From the NCBI RefSeq assembly GCF_900115265.1, contig NZ_FOVU01000016.1:1-64000 (forward strand): a stretch of 64,000 bases of DNA. Reading direction: 5' to 3'. This DNA is from Bradyrhizobium sp. Ghvi. GTDB lineage: Bacteria; Pseudomonadota; Alphaproteobacteria; Rhizobiales; Xanthobacteraceae. Shown here one piece after another: positions 27,437 through 35,267 of this stretch; within the stretch, counting starts at the first letter, position 1; every line of letters starts with the position of its first letter. The notes beneath the pieces are model-generated. The model was not told the DNA's origin. It made no database searches and saw nothing but the letters and a program-made list of their open reading frames with translations. Position numbers and translations under genes: made by a program.

Positions 27437-27450
27437 TTGAGCGAGCGCAA
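27437..27450. promoter_or_regulatory. FixK2/FNR-type box between hemN and a small membrane gene
   Basis: TTGAGCGAGCGCAA matches the consensus TTGA-N6-GCAA exactly. Its centre is 93 bases before the hemN ATG and about 64 bases before the divergent small-protein ATG, so it could serve either or both promoters. Confidence 0.8.
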
Positions 27451-27536
27451 GGTGATCCCCGCGAAAGCGGGTAATCTAATGCCATCCGGAGCTTGCATTC
27501 ACCGGCAAGCGACAAGAATTTACGAATGGGCAAGAG

Positions 27537-28889
27537 ATGAGGACTGATCTCGCTGCGAGCTACGGCGAAGAAAGATTGCCGCGCTACACGAGTTATCCGA
27601 CCGCGCCGCATTTTTCGCCCGCGATCGGTGCCGATAGCTATGCACGCTGGCTGGCCGAGCTTCCCTCGAGCGCCAGCGCGTCACTCTACCTTCATGTGCC
27701 GTTTTGCCGGGAGATGTGCTGGTATTGCGGTTGTCATACCCAGATCGTTCGTCGTGACGGACTGATTGCAGCCTATCAGCGGACGCTGCTGAGCGAGATC
27801 ACTGAGGTTGCCGACACCATTGGCCGCCGCATCAAGGTCGAGCACATCCATTTCGGCGGCGGCACGCCGACGATCATGGCGCCGGACGCCTTTGCCGAGT
27901 TGATGGCGGCGATGCGTCACGCTTTCTTCGTGCTGCCCTCGGCCGAGATCGCAGTCGAGATCGACCCGCGCACATTGACCGCGGAGATGGTGGAGGCCAT
28001 GCAGCTTTCCGGCGTCAACCGCGCCAGCCTCGGCGTGCAGAGTTTCGATCCGGTCGTGCAGCGCGCGATCAACCGTGTGCAGAGCTACGAGCAAACCGCC
28101 TCCGTCGTCGAAATGCTCCGAGGGGCCGGAATCAAGGGACTGAATTTCGACCTGATCTATGGCCTGCCGCACCAGACCATCGCATCCTGCCTGGATACGG
28201 TGCGGCGTTCGCTCGCGCTCGCACCGGCCCGTTTCTCGGTGTTCGGCTACGCGCATGTGCCTGATTTCAAGAAGCACCAACGCATGATCAATGAGAGCCG
28301 TCTGCCTGACGGTCTTGCGCGCCACGATCAGGCCTGCGCCATCGCCAATGCCTTGAAGGAGGCCGGCTATGTCCAGATCGGCCTCGACCATTTCGCCCGC
28401 CCCGATGATGCCATGGCGGTGGCCTTCGAGCAGGGGACGCTGCGGCGAAATTTTCAGGGCTATACCACCGACCAAAGTGAGGTGTTGCTCGGCTTCGGTG
28501 CCAGCGCGATCGGGCATCTGCCGCAGGGCTACGTCCAGAACGAGGTGCAAATCGGTGCTTATCAGCACGGCATCGCGGAGGGCCGCCTCGCCACGGCGAA
28601 GGGCTACAGGCTCACTGAAGACGACCGGTTGCGCGCCGACATCATCGAGCGGATCATGTGCGAGTTCGGCGCCAATCTCGCTGACATCTGCGCGCGACAT
28701 GGCGCAGAGCCGGAGGCGATGTTGCAGTCTGCACCGCGGCTGAAGTCACTGATCTCTGACGGTGTGGTGAAGTTGGATGGTAACCGTCTCGCGGTTGCGA
28801 ACGACTCGCGCTTCCTGGTCCGCAGCGTCGCTGCCGCGTTCGATGCGCATCTTGACCCGGGCAAGCAACTGCATAGCCGGGCGGTGTAA
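27537..28889 (+). CDS. hemN: Oxygen-independent coproporphyrinogen III dehydrogenase
   Basis: This radical SAM enzyme oxidises coproporphyrinogen III to protoporphyrinogen IX without oxygen, in the cytosol. The 450-residue protein has the iron-sulfur motif CREMCWYCGC (Cys57, Cys61, Cys64, plus Cys66 as in true HemN), HFGGGTPT after it, and GVQSFD further on. Length and motifs separate it from the related HemW. A consensus FixK2 box at 27437-27450 links it to low-oxygen growth, when haem is needed for denitrification and high-affinity oxidases. In B. diazoefficiens one of two hemN copies is FixK2-controlled and lies near nnrR; this gene fits that copy. Confidence 0.96.
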   Translation: MRTDLAASYGEERLPRYTSYPTAPHFSPAIGADSYARWLAELPSSASASLYLHVPFCREMCWYCGCHTQIVRRDGLIAAYQRTLLSEITEVADTIGRRIKVEHIHFGGGTPTIMAPDAFAELMAAMRHAFFVLPSAEIAVEIDPRTLTAEMVEAMQLSGVNRASLGVQSFDPVVQRAINRVQSYEQTASVVEMLRGAGIKGLNFDLIYGLPHQTIASCLDTVRRSLALAPARFSVFGYAHVPDFKKHQRMINESRLPDGLARHDQACAIANALKEAGYVQIGLDHFARPDDAMAVAFEQGTLRRNFQGYTTDQSEVLLGFGASAIGHLPQGYVQNEVQIGAYQHGIAEGRLATAKGYRLTEDDRLRADIIERIMCEFGANLADICARHGAEPEAMLQSAPRLKSLISDGVVKLDGNRLAVANDSRFLVRSVAAAFDAHLDPGKQLHSRAV

Positions 28890-28898
28890 ACGCTCGCT

Positions 28899-28936
28899 GT
28901 CATTCCTGGCTCGCGCTTCGCGCGCTCCGGAATGAC
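28899..28936. repeat. Short GTCATTCC-type palindromic repeat
   Basis: The sequence starts GTCATTCCTGG and ends CCGGAATGAC with a GCGC-rich hairpin centre. It is the smallest copy of the repeat family also found at 37155, 54461 and 59170. Confidence 0.65.
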
Positions 28937-28957
28937 GGCAGAGAAGCAACCACCAGC

Positions 28958-28971
28958 TTGCGCTTCCACAA
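28958..28971. promoter_or_regulatory. FixK2/FNR-type box of the DUF1858 gene
   Basis: The minus-strand reading is TTGTGGAAGCGCAA, of the same TTGT-N6-GCAA form as the nirK box. Its centre is about 55 bases before the ATG at 29020, leaving a leader of about 14 bases if it acts as a class II site. Confidence 0.65.
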
Positions 28972-29019
28972 AGAAGCTATGGCCACCTCCGCTATCGTGA
29001 TTTCGGAACGGAGTTGTCC

Positions 29020-29217
29020 ATGCCTTTCCGATCTGACGATTTGGTCGATGACATCATGCGTATGGCGCCGCACACGATCCGCGTGTTCCTCGCCTTCAAG
29101 ATGGCCTGTGTTGGCTGTCCGATCGCGACCTTCCACACCGTGGATGACGCCTGCCGCGAGCACGGTATCGACCGAGACAAATTCCTGGCCGCGCTGGGCG
29201 ATTGCGTGCCGGCGTGA
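29020..29217 (+). CDS. DUF1858-domain protein with CxxC motif (65 aa)
   Basis: The 65-residue protein begins MPFRSDDLVDDIMRMAPHT and carries the DUF1858 hallmark MACVGCPIA, with Cys30 and Cys33 and a short helical repeat after it. Proteins of this family are often linked to anaerobic metabolism and may bind a metal or form a redox pair; the function is not known. GGAG precedes the ATG; a TTG six bases upstream is an alternative. The gene lies between hemN and nnrR with a FixK-type box in front, so it is probably made under low oxygen. It converges on nnrR. Confidence 0.85.
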   Translation: MPFRSDDLVDDIMRMAPHTIRVFLAFKMACVGCPIATFHTVDDACREHGIDRDKFLAALGDCVPA

Positions 29218-29256
29218 GGGCGGATCGGAGTCTGCGCGGAGGGCACGGGGATTCCA

Positions 29257-29299
29257 GGGTGAGGGCGAGCTTTCGCCGCAAGCGAGAGTGCCCTCACCC
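29257..29299. terminator. Inverted repeat between convergent DUF1858 and nnrR genes
   Basis: GGGTGAGGGC at 29257-29266 pairs with GCCCTCACCC at 29290-29299, a perfect ten-base stem, with a second smaller inverted pair in the loop. It could end transcription from either side, but no U-run follows on either strand. The arm sequence is also a common Bradyrhizobium repeat. Confidence 0.5.
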
Positions 29300-29305
29300 G
29301 TATCT

Positions 29306-30016
29306 TCAGGCCGCCCCGCTATCCGGGTTTCGCTCTGCCAGCACGACGATCCGGTGCGGCTCGCGCAGGATGATGCGTTGCCGGCCGCTCTCGACAAGTC
29401 CTTGGCTTTCCCAGCCGCTGAGGATGCGGCTCACGGTGTGCAGCGTGGTGCCGGTCATCTGTGCAATGTCCTGCCGGCTGATCGGGAAGTCGATCTCGAT
29501 ACCGCGGTCGAGCTTCTTGCCGGATTGGTTGGCGAGCCGCAGCAATGCATGCGCGACGCGCTGCTCGACCTGCTGGGTCGACATTTCCAGGATGCGGGTA
29601 TGGCTTTCCTGCAGCCGCTTGCCGACGGTCTGCATCGTGTTGGCGGCAAGCGCGGGAAACCGCTCGATCAGCCGCGGCCAGGCCGAGGTCGGCCAGATCA
29701 GCACAACGCTGTCGTCGACCGCCATCGCGGTGGCGGGATAATGGGCGGAGCCAATCGCCATCGCGAGCCCGAAGGTCTCTCCGGGCGCGACATAGCGCAC
29801 CACGATCTGCTCGCCGGTCGGCGTGGTCTTGGCCGCGCGGACATGGCCGTGCAGCAGCAGGAAGAAGGACTGCGCGTCCGCGCCTTGCTCGAAAATGGCG
29901 GTGTTCTTGGGATAGCGCGCCGAGCGGGCCTCGCGCAGGATCTCATCGAGTTCCTCCGGCTTGACGCCGGCGAACAGCGGCAAATGCGCAACCAGCGATG
30001 TGTCGACCTTGGCCAT
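29306..30016 (-). CDS. nnrR: CRP/FNR-family nitric-oxide-responsive regulator
   Basis: The 236-residue regulator has a cyclic-nucleotide-type sensor domain (residues 1-130), a long dimer helix, and a winged helix-turn-helix (ISRQDIAQMTGTTLHTVSRIL, about 166-186). It lacks the N-terminal cysteine cluster of FNR, as NnrR/DNR proteins do. NnrR activates nirK and nor genes in response to NO. GGAGGAG precedes the ATG at 30014-30016; the longer upstream frame is not protein-like. It is divergent from nnrS, and one FixK2 box lies between them. The identity rests on family, missing cysteines and position in the denitrification cluster. Confidence 0.88.
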   Translation of the reverse strand: MAKVDTSLVAHLPLFAGVKPEELDEILREARSARYPKNTAIFEQGADAQSFFLLLHGHVRAAKTTPTGEQIVVRYVAPGETFGLAMAIGSAHYPATAMAVDDSVVLIWPTSAWPRLIERFPALAANTMQTVGKRLQESHTRILEMSTQQVEQRVAHALLRLANQSGKKLDRGIEIDFPISRQDIAQMTGTTLHTVSRILSGWESQGLVESGRQRIILREPHRIVVLAERNPDSGAA

Positions 30017-30068
30017 TCTGCCTCCTCCGCGCTTGGGAGTGTGATGGCACCTGCAATCGTCGGACAGT

Positions 30069-30082
30069 TTGCGATAGCGCAA
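30069..30082. promoter_or_regulatory. FixK2/FNR-type box between nnrR and nnrS
   Basis: TTGCGATAGCGCAA is a symmetric site, with TTGCG and CGCAA arms, fitting the FixK2 consensus. It is centred about 59 bases before the nnrR ATG and 69 bases before the nnrS ATG. It can explain FixK2 control of nnrR and possibly joint control of nnrS. Confidence 0.85.
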
Positions 30083-30144
30083 ACCAGGCTGGCCGTGCGG
30101 CAGTATTTTTCCAGACAACCGTCTGAACTCACAGGAGTTGCGCC

Positions 30145-31356
30145 ATGGCTGGTGCCCGATCCCGCAAGTTTGCGGGCTGGCCGTTGTTTGCGAACAGTTT
30201 CCGGCCCTTCTTCCTGGCCGCAGCGATCCAGGCCGGGCTATCGATCCTGGTCTGGCTGCCGATGTTCTATGGCGAGTTGTCGGTGACGTCAGCCTTCGCG
30301 CCACGGGACTGGCACGTCCACGAAATGCTCTATGGGTTCCTGCCCGCAGTTATCACCGGATTCCTGTTCACGGCGATCCCGAACTGGACCGGGCGGCTGC
30401 CGATCCAGGGCAAGTCGCTGGGAGCGCTGCTGGTGGTCTGGCTCGCCGGGCGTGCCGCGGTGGCGCTGTCGGCCGAGATCGGCTGGGCATTCGCGCTTCT
30501 CATCGACGCCGCTTTCCTGACGCTGGTCGTCGCGGCCGCAACGCGGGAGATCATCGCGGGCCGCAACTGGCGCAATTTGCCGGTGGTGGTGCTCGTGCTG
30601 GTGCTGCTATCAGGCAATATCGCCTTCCATCTCGAGGCGCATTGCGAGGGTGCGGCCGATGTCAGCATTCGCGTCGGCATCGGCGTGGTCATACTGCTGA
30701 TCTCGCTGATCGGGGGCCGGATCATCCCGAGCTTCACCCGCAACTGGCTGGTCAAGTTCAATCCGGGCCGCCGGCCGGTGCCGTTCGCGCGGTTTGACGG
30801 TGCGGTGATCGGGCTGAGTGCGCTCGGGCTGATCGCGTGGATCGCGGCACCGCTGACCATGATCACCGGTGTGGTCATGGGCTTCGTCGGCGCATTGCAC
30901 CTGGTGCGGCTCGCGCGTTGGGCCGGTGATCGCACCTGGCGCGAGCGGCTGCTCGTGATCCTTCACGTCGGTTACGCCTTCGTGCCGCTTGGTTTCCTCT
31001 TGAACGCCTTGGCCGGTTTCGGCGTGCTGCCGCCGAGCGCGGGCATTCATGCCTGGATGGCGGGAGCGGCCGGGATCATGACGCTTGCGGTGATGACGCG
31101 CGCGAGCCTCGGCCACACCGGGCAGGCGCTGACGGCTTCGCCCGTGACGCAAGGCATCTATGCCGCGATCATCATTGCGGCGCTGGCGCGGGTGTCGGCG
31201 GTGTTGCTGCCCGTCCATGGCGATCTGCTCTTGCACATTGCCGCCTGCGGCTGGATCGTGGCGTTCCTCGGCTTTGCCGCCGCGTTCGGACCACTACTCG
31301 CCGGCAATCCCCGGCGCGCGATTGCCATCATGGGCGTGCCGGCTCCGGCACGCTGA
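30145..31356 (+). CDS. nnrS: NnrS-family haem/copper membrane protein
   Basis: NnrS proteins are multi-pass inner-membrane proteins with haem and copper that ease nitrosative stress in denitrifiers. The 403-residue product has about twelve hydrophobic helices and the conserved start of the family (PLFANSFRPFFLAA, about residues 12-25), then WHVHEMLYGF near residue 57 whose histidines may bind metal. AGGAG lies seven bases before the ATG. It is divergent from nnrR with a shared FixK2 box. Its 3' end overlaps the convergent AraC gene by 29 bases. Confidence 0.92.
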   Translation: MAGARSRKFAGWPLFANSFRPFFLAAAIQAGLSILVWLPMFYGELSVTSAFAPRDWHVHEMLYGFLPAVITGFLFTAIPNWTGRLPIQGKSLGALLVVWLAGRAAVALSAEIGWAFALLIDAAFLTLVVAAATREIIAGRNWRNLPVVVLVLVLLSGNIAFHLEAHCEGAADVSIRVGIGVVILLISLIGGRIIPSFTRNWLVKFNPGRRPVPFARFDGAVIGLSALGLIAWIAAPLTMITGVVMGFVGALHLVRLARWAGDRTWRERLLVILHVGYAFVPLGFLLNALAGFGVLPPSAGIHAWMAGAAGIMTLAVMTRASLGHTGQALTASPVTQGIYAAIIIAALARVSAVLLPVHGDLLLHIAACGWIVAFLGFAAAFGPLLAGNPRRAIAIMGVPAPAR

Positions 31357-32368
31357 AATCGGGCTGCGCCAGCGGGCGTGTGCCCTTGCGCCAGTCGGTG
31401 ATGGTGCAGCCGAAGCGGCCGCGGAACCAGCGGGCCATGGCGCTCTGCGCGGAGAAGCCGAGCTGTGCGGCGACATCGGCCAGCGGCCGGCCGGGGTCCT
31501 CGATCAGCTGGATCACGAGATCGGCGCGCTGCGCGTCAAGGATGGCCGAGAAGCTGGTGCCCGATGCGGCCAGGTGCCGGTGGACAGTGCGGCGGGTGCA
31601 GGCGAGATGCTCGGCGGCCCGCTCGACCGTGCAGTCGCCGCCGGCGAGCAGGCTGCGCACGACGTCCTCGACCTTCTCTTCCCAGCTTGCCGGCCGGTTC
31701 TCGATCGCCTCGATCCGCTTGCGCAGATAGTTCGCGATCAGGGGATGCGCGCTCGGAATCCGCCGCTCCATGTCGTGCGCCGAGAGCAGGATTGCATCGT
31801 CATCCGCGTTGAAGATCACGCGGCAGCCGAAGAAGTCGCGGTAACTTTGGCGGTCGCGCGGCGGCGGGTAGTGCAGGTGAACTTCCTGCGGCCGCCAATC
31901 GCTGCCGAACAGGGACTGGATGATGCGGTGAATGCTGCCCAGCGCGGTATCGATCGACTGACGCGGCGCGGTCGGTCGCCGTCCCCGCAGATGCAACCTG
32001 ACGGTCACGGTTTGCTTGTCCCTGATGATGTCGAGCTTCATGCCGTCGTGATGGACATGGATGAAGCGGGAGAAAGCTTCGATGGCCTCGCCCACGGTCG
32101 CCTGTTCGCGCACGATGAGGCCGACCGAGCCGAAATTGGTCAGGCCCCCGCGCTCGGCCAGCCGTAAGCCGAAATCTTCGGCGCCCGAGGCCTCCGCCGA
32201 TATCTCGAGCAAGCGGCGCAGGCTTGCGACGGCGATGGGAGTATCGGGCTTGTCGAGCACGGACAGGGGCAGCCTGGCCTTGCGCATCAGCTGTTTGGGG
32301 TCGAGCCCGACCGACCGGGCCACCTCCGGGTAATAGCTCAAGCTTGCGCTGCGAATGAGGTCGGCCAT
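31328..32368 (-). CDS. AraC-family transcriptional regulator (OruR-like)
   Basis: The 346-residue protein has an N-terminal arabinose-binding-like effector domain (about 20-200) and a C-terminal AraC DNA-binding domain (about 235-335) with two helix-turn-helix units, the second around LADVAAQLGFSAQSAMARWFRG. This layout matches the OruR/ArgR-like AraC branch. Its last 29 bases overlap the end of nnrS on the other strand. Its targets are unknown; the next gene (32571) is divergent and could be one. Confidence 0.88.
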   Translation of the reverse strand: MADLIRSASLSYYPEVARSVGLDPKQLMRKARLPLSVLDKPDTPIAVASLRRLLEISAEASGAEDFGLRLAERGGLTNFGSVGLIVREQATVGEAIEAFSRFIHVHHDGMKLDIIRDKQTVTVRLHLRGRRPTAPRQSIDTALGSIHRIIQSLFGSDWRPQEVHLHYPPPRDRQSYRDFFGCRVIFNADDDAILLSAHDMERRIPSAHPLIANYLRKRIEAIENRPASWEEKVEDVVRSLLAGGDCTVERAAEHLACTRRTVHRHLAASGTSFSAILDAQRADLVIQLIEDPGRPLADVAAQLGFSAQSAMARWFRGRFGCTITDWRKGTRPLAQPDFSVPEPARP

Positions 32369-32570
32369 GCGACCAGATCCTGCCGGTCATTCCCGCAGAT
32401 GTCCCGAAATGTAAAGTTTCTGTCCCGATCCGTCAAATCCGGGAACACGGCGGACCGTACATAAGAGGAAAGCGATGCACTGGCGCGAATGCCATGCTCG
32501 TGACAGCGGGGCGCGATGAGGCCCCCAGCCGTCTCGCATCATTTGACCAAGACATTGCTGGATCGGGATT

Positions 32571-33191
32571 ATGCCGGGGAACATGCTTTCCAAGGGCGAG
32601 GTATTCGTCATCGACACCGACGCCACCTCGCGCGAACAACTTTCGACGGCGCTTCAGCAGAGCGCCTATGACGTGATCTGCTTTGCCGACGGCGCATCGC
32701 TGCTGTCGCAAGCGAAGGCGCGGATGCCGGCCTGTGTGCTGCTGGAGATGCCGCCGGATCGCTCGGCCCTCGATGTGCTCAGGCGTCTGCGCGAGGAAAA
32801 CTGCATGGTGCCGGTGCTGGTGACCTCGGCGAACGGCAGCATCGCCATGGCAGTCGATGCCATCAAGAGCGGAGCTGCCGATTTCATCGAGAAGCCGTTT
32901 CGGACCCACGATATCGTCGGCAGGATCAATGCCGCGATCGACGAATCCGCCCAGCCCGCTTCGAGGCGTCAGCGCTGGTTGCCGGGTTGCGACCCCCTGA
33001 CCGCGCGCGAAGGCGATGTGCTCGCACTTCTCGCGGCTGGCCTCACCAACAAGGGGATCGCCCGGCGCATGCATCTGAGCGCACGCACGGTCGAGGGTTA
33101 TCGCGCCAGCATCTTGAAGAAAGCCGGCGCCAAGAACGTGACCGACCTGCTCCGCCGCATCTACGGCCAGGGTTCGCCCAGCCAGCTCTGA
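32571..33191 (+). CDS. FixJ-like response regulator with altered phosphorylation site
   Basis: The 206-residue protein has a receiver domain (about 9-125) and a LuxR/FixJ-type helix-turn-helix (about 143-200, LTAREGDVLALLAAGLTNK then ARTVEGYRASILKK). The expected phospho-aspartate is replaced by glutamate (CVLLE, Glu59), the loop after it is one residue short, and the second acidic-pocket residue is Thr16 (IDTD rather than VDDD). The conserved lysine in FIEKPF is kept. Such a receiver is unlikely to be phosphorylated and may act constitutively or through another signal. No histidine kinase is adjacent. The ribosome site before ATG 32571 is weak. Confidence 0.85.
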   Translation: MPGNMLSKGEVFVIDTDATSREQLSTALQQSAYDVICFADGASLLSQAKARMPACVLLEMPPDRSALDVLRRLREENCMVPVLVTSANGSIAMAVDAIKSGAADFIEKPFRTHDIVGRINAAIDESAQPASRRQRWLPGCDPLTAREGDVLALLAAGLTNKGIARRMHLSARTVEGYRASILKKAGAKNVTDLLRRIYGQGSPSQL

Positions 33192-33373
33192 CCGCCCGAC
33201 GTTGATTCCCGCCGCGGCCAGCGAGGCGTTCCGCGGCCATGGTGCTGCCGCAGCGGCGCCCAACGGAAACCCCAATCGAACCGGTTCCTTCCCCGCCGCG
33301 TCTCATCACGATGGCGTGGCATGTGTTCGCGCGTCCGGCTGGCGGCGCGGCGATATCGGCAGGGAGAAATTTG

Positions 33374-35056
33374 ATGCGCACGATCGCAATATGTCTGGTG
33401 ACGACGAGCCTTGTGCTGGTGACCGCGACGCTCGCCTCGCCCTCATGGGCCACTGACGTGGACGCCACATCGGCCATCGATGCCGTCACGGTCTACCCTG
33501 ACGGTGCGACCGTCACCCGTGTGATCGCGATTGATCTGGCCTCCGGGGACAGCACTCTTGTTGTGAAGGATTTTCCGCTCTCGCTCGATCCGTCCTCCCT
33601 CCGGGTCGAGGGTGAGGCGGGCGCAAAACTCACCATCGGCACCATCGATGCGCGCCCGCCGCGCGCGATGGCACCTGTCAATCTGACCGAGCTCGACAAG
33701 CGCATCGAAGCGCTCAAGGACCAGCGCGCCGATCTGCAAGGCGAGATCGATGCGGCCACCGCCCGGCGCAAATTCGCGGAGCGCTTTGCCGAAGCTTCCC
33801 CCGCCGGCCTCGGCGAGAAAGGCGAGGCGCGCCCGATCACCGAGTGGCGCGCGGCCTTTACCGCCGTGGCCGAGGAAGTCGCGGCCGCCGACACCGCGAT
33901 ACGTGACGCCGCGCGAAAACAGCGCGAGGTCGATCGCCAGATCGCGCAGCTCGAATCCGACCGATCCGCCAAGCCGCCGAGCAAGCTCGAGGTGCGCATC
34001 GATGTCGCCTCCGCAGCCGCGACCAAGGCCACGCTGCGCGTGACTTACGCCGTCCGCAACGCGCGCTGGCTCCCGCTCTATGACGCCCGGCTCGATACCG
34101 GCGGCAAGGACCGCAAGCCGCAGCTCGAGTTGGTCCGCCGCGCCGAGGTGACGCAGTCGACCGGCGAGGACTGGTCGAACGTCACGCTCGGCGTTTCTAC
34201 CGTGCGCATCGCCCGTGGCGGCAGCGCGCCGGAGCTGGGTTCGCTGGTGGCGCAATATCCGCAAGTGCCTAAGCCAATGGCCCTCGGTGCGGCCTCGGAT
34301 CTGGCAAGGCCTGCTCCCGTATCGCGTCAGATGCAGGCTCCGGCCTTCGCGGCCAAGGTCGCGGAAGCAGTCGAGCCGCGCGAACGCGCCGATGAACAGC
34401 AGGCAATTGCCGAGATCGGCGACTTCCAGGCCACGTTCAGGATTCCCGGCCGCGTCAGTCTCGGCGCCGCCGAAGGCGCCAAGAGCCTGCGCATTGCCTC
34501 GACGAGCGTGCCCGCCGATCTCGCGGTCCGTGCCGCGCCGGTGCAGGACCCCACCGCTTTCCTCGAAGCCAGCTTCAGGCAGACCGACGACACGACGTTG
34601 TTGCCAGGCAAGGTCGCGATCTATCGTGATGGCATCTTCGTCGGCCGTGGCAAGCTGTCGGCATCAGTCAAGGACGATATCGTGCGGCTCGGCTTCGGCG
34701 CCGACGACAAGGTCAAGATCGAACGCGCGGTGATCAAGCGCAACGAGGGCTCGGCCGGTCTTCTGGTCACGACCTCTAAAACCGACGAGCGAGCCTTCAA
34801 GACCACCGTACGCAACGGCCACGACTTCCCCATCCACGTCACGATCGAGGATCAGCTGCCGGTGAGTGAGGTCGAGGACATCGTGGTCGAGATGCTGCCC
34901 GCGACCACGCCGCCCACGGCAAAGGATATCCGCGACAAGCGCGGCGTGCTGGAATGGTCGTTCGACGCCAAGCCTGGTGAGGTCAAGGACATCAACTTCG
35001 CCTGGCGTGTCCGCTGGCCCAAAGACAAGACCATGGTGATCGTGCCCTCGGGCTAG
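33374..35056 (+). CDS. Exported MuiA-like protein (DUF4140/DUF4139)
   Basis: The 560-residue protein has a signal peptide (about residues 1-24, ending in SPSWA), an N-terminal DUF4140 segment beginning IDAVTVYPDGATVTR, a coiled coil near 100-195 and a C-terminal DUF4139 beta domain (YAVRNARWLPLYDARL near 230). Such proteins are called mucoidy-inhibitor MuiA homologues; their function is not known. A GGGAG ribosome site selects the ATG at 33374 over an upstream frame that extends to 33239. No partner gene is evident. Confidence 0.88.
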   Translation: MRTIAICLVTTSLVLVTATLASPSWATDVDATSAIDAVTVYPDGATVTRVIAIDLASGDSTLVVKDFPLSLDPSSLRVEGEAGAKLTIGTIDARPPRAMAPVNLTELDKRIEALKDQRADLQGEIDAATARRKFAERFAEASPAGLGEKGEARPITEWRAAFTAVAEEVAAADTAIRDAARKQREVDRQIAQLESDRSAKPPSKLEVRIDVASAAATKATLRVTYAVRNARWLPLYDARLDTGGKDRKPQLELVRRAEVTQSTGEDWSNVTLGVSTVRIARGGSAPELGSLVAQYPQVPKPMALGAASDLARPAPVSRQMQAPAFAAKVAEAVEPRERADEQQAIAEIGDFQATFRIPGRVSLGAAEGAKSLRIASTSVPADLAVRAAPVQDPTAFLEASFRQTDDTTLLPGKVAIYRDGIFVGRGKLSASVKDDIVRLGFGADDKVKIERAVIKRNEGSAGLLVTTSKTDERAFKTTVRNGHDFPIHVTIEDQLPVSEVEDIVVEMLPATTPPTAKDIRDKRGVLEWSFDAKPGEVKDINFAWRVRWPKDKTMVIVPSG

Positions 35057-35084
35057 CGGCGATCGCGCCGCAAAGGACGTGCGC

Positions 35085-35196
35085 TCCCTCTCCCGCTTGC
35101 GGGAGCGGGCAGGGGTGAGGGCTCTTTCCTCTTGGGGAGTCTTCGTTGTCGAGAGACCCTCTCCCCAACCCTCCCCCGCAAGCGGGGAGGGAGAGG
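35085..35196. repeat. Intergenic repeat with CTCCC(G)C inverted arms
   Basis: The element begins with CTCTCCCGCTTGCGGGAG, a hairpin, continues with GGGTGAGGGCTC, and ends with CCCTCCCCCGCAAGCGGGGA and GGGAGAGG, a second hairpin. The two ends are roughly inverted copies. It fills the space between the convergent MuiA-like and permease genes. The GGTGAGGGC core also appears at 29257-29299. Confidence 0.6.
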
Positions 35197-35267
35197 ACCG
35201 TCTTCCTGGTTAATGTTTTGAGCCAGTCTGACTGTTCTGACGGCCATTCGCCGGGAGAACGAGAAAG

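Noticed and set aside
28990..29020. EcfG-type general stress promoter (GGAAC) before the DUF1858 gene
   Set aside because: GGAAC is present, but no matching -10 element lies 18-19 bases downstream before the start codon. The FixK-type box explains the promoter better.
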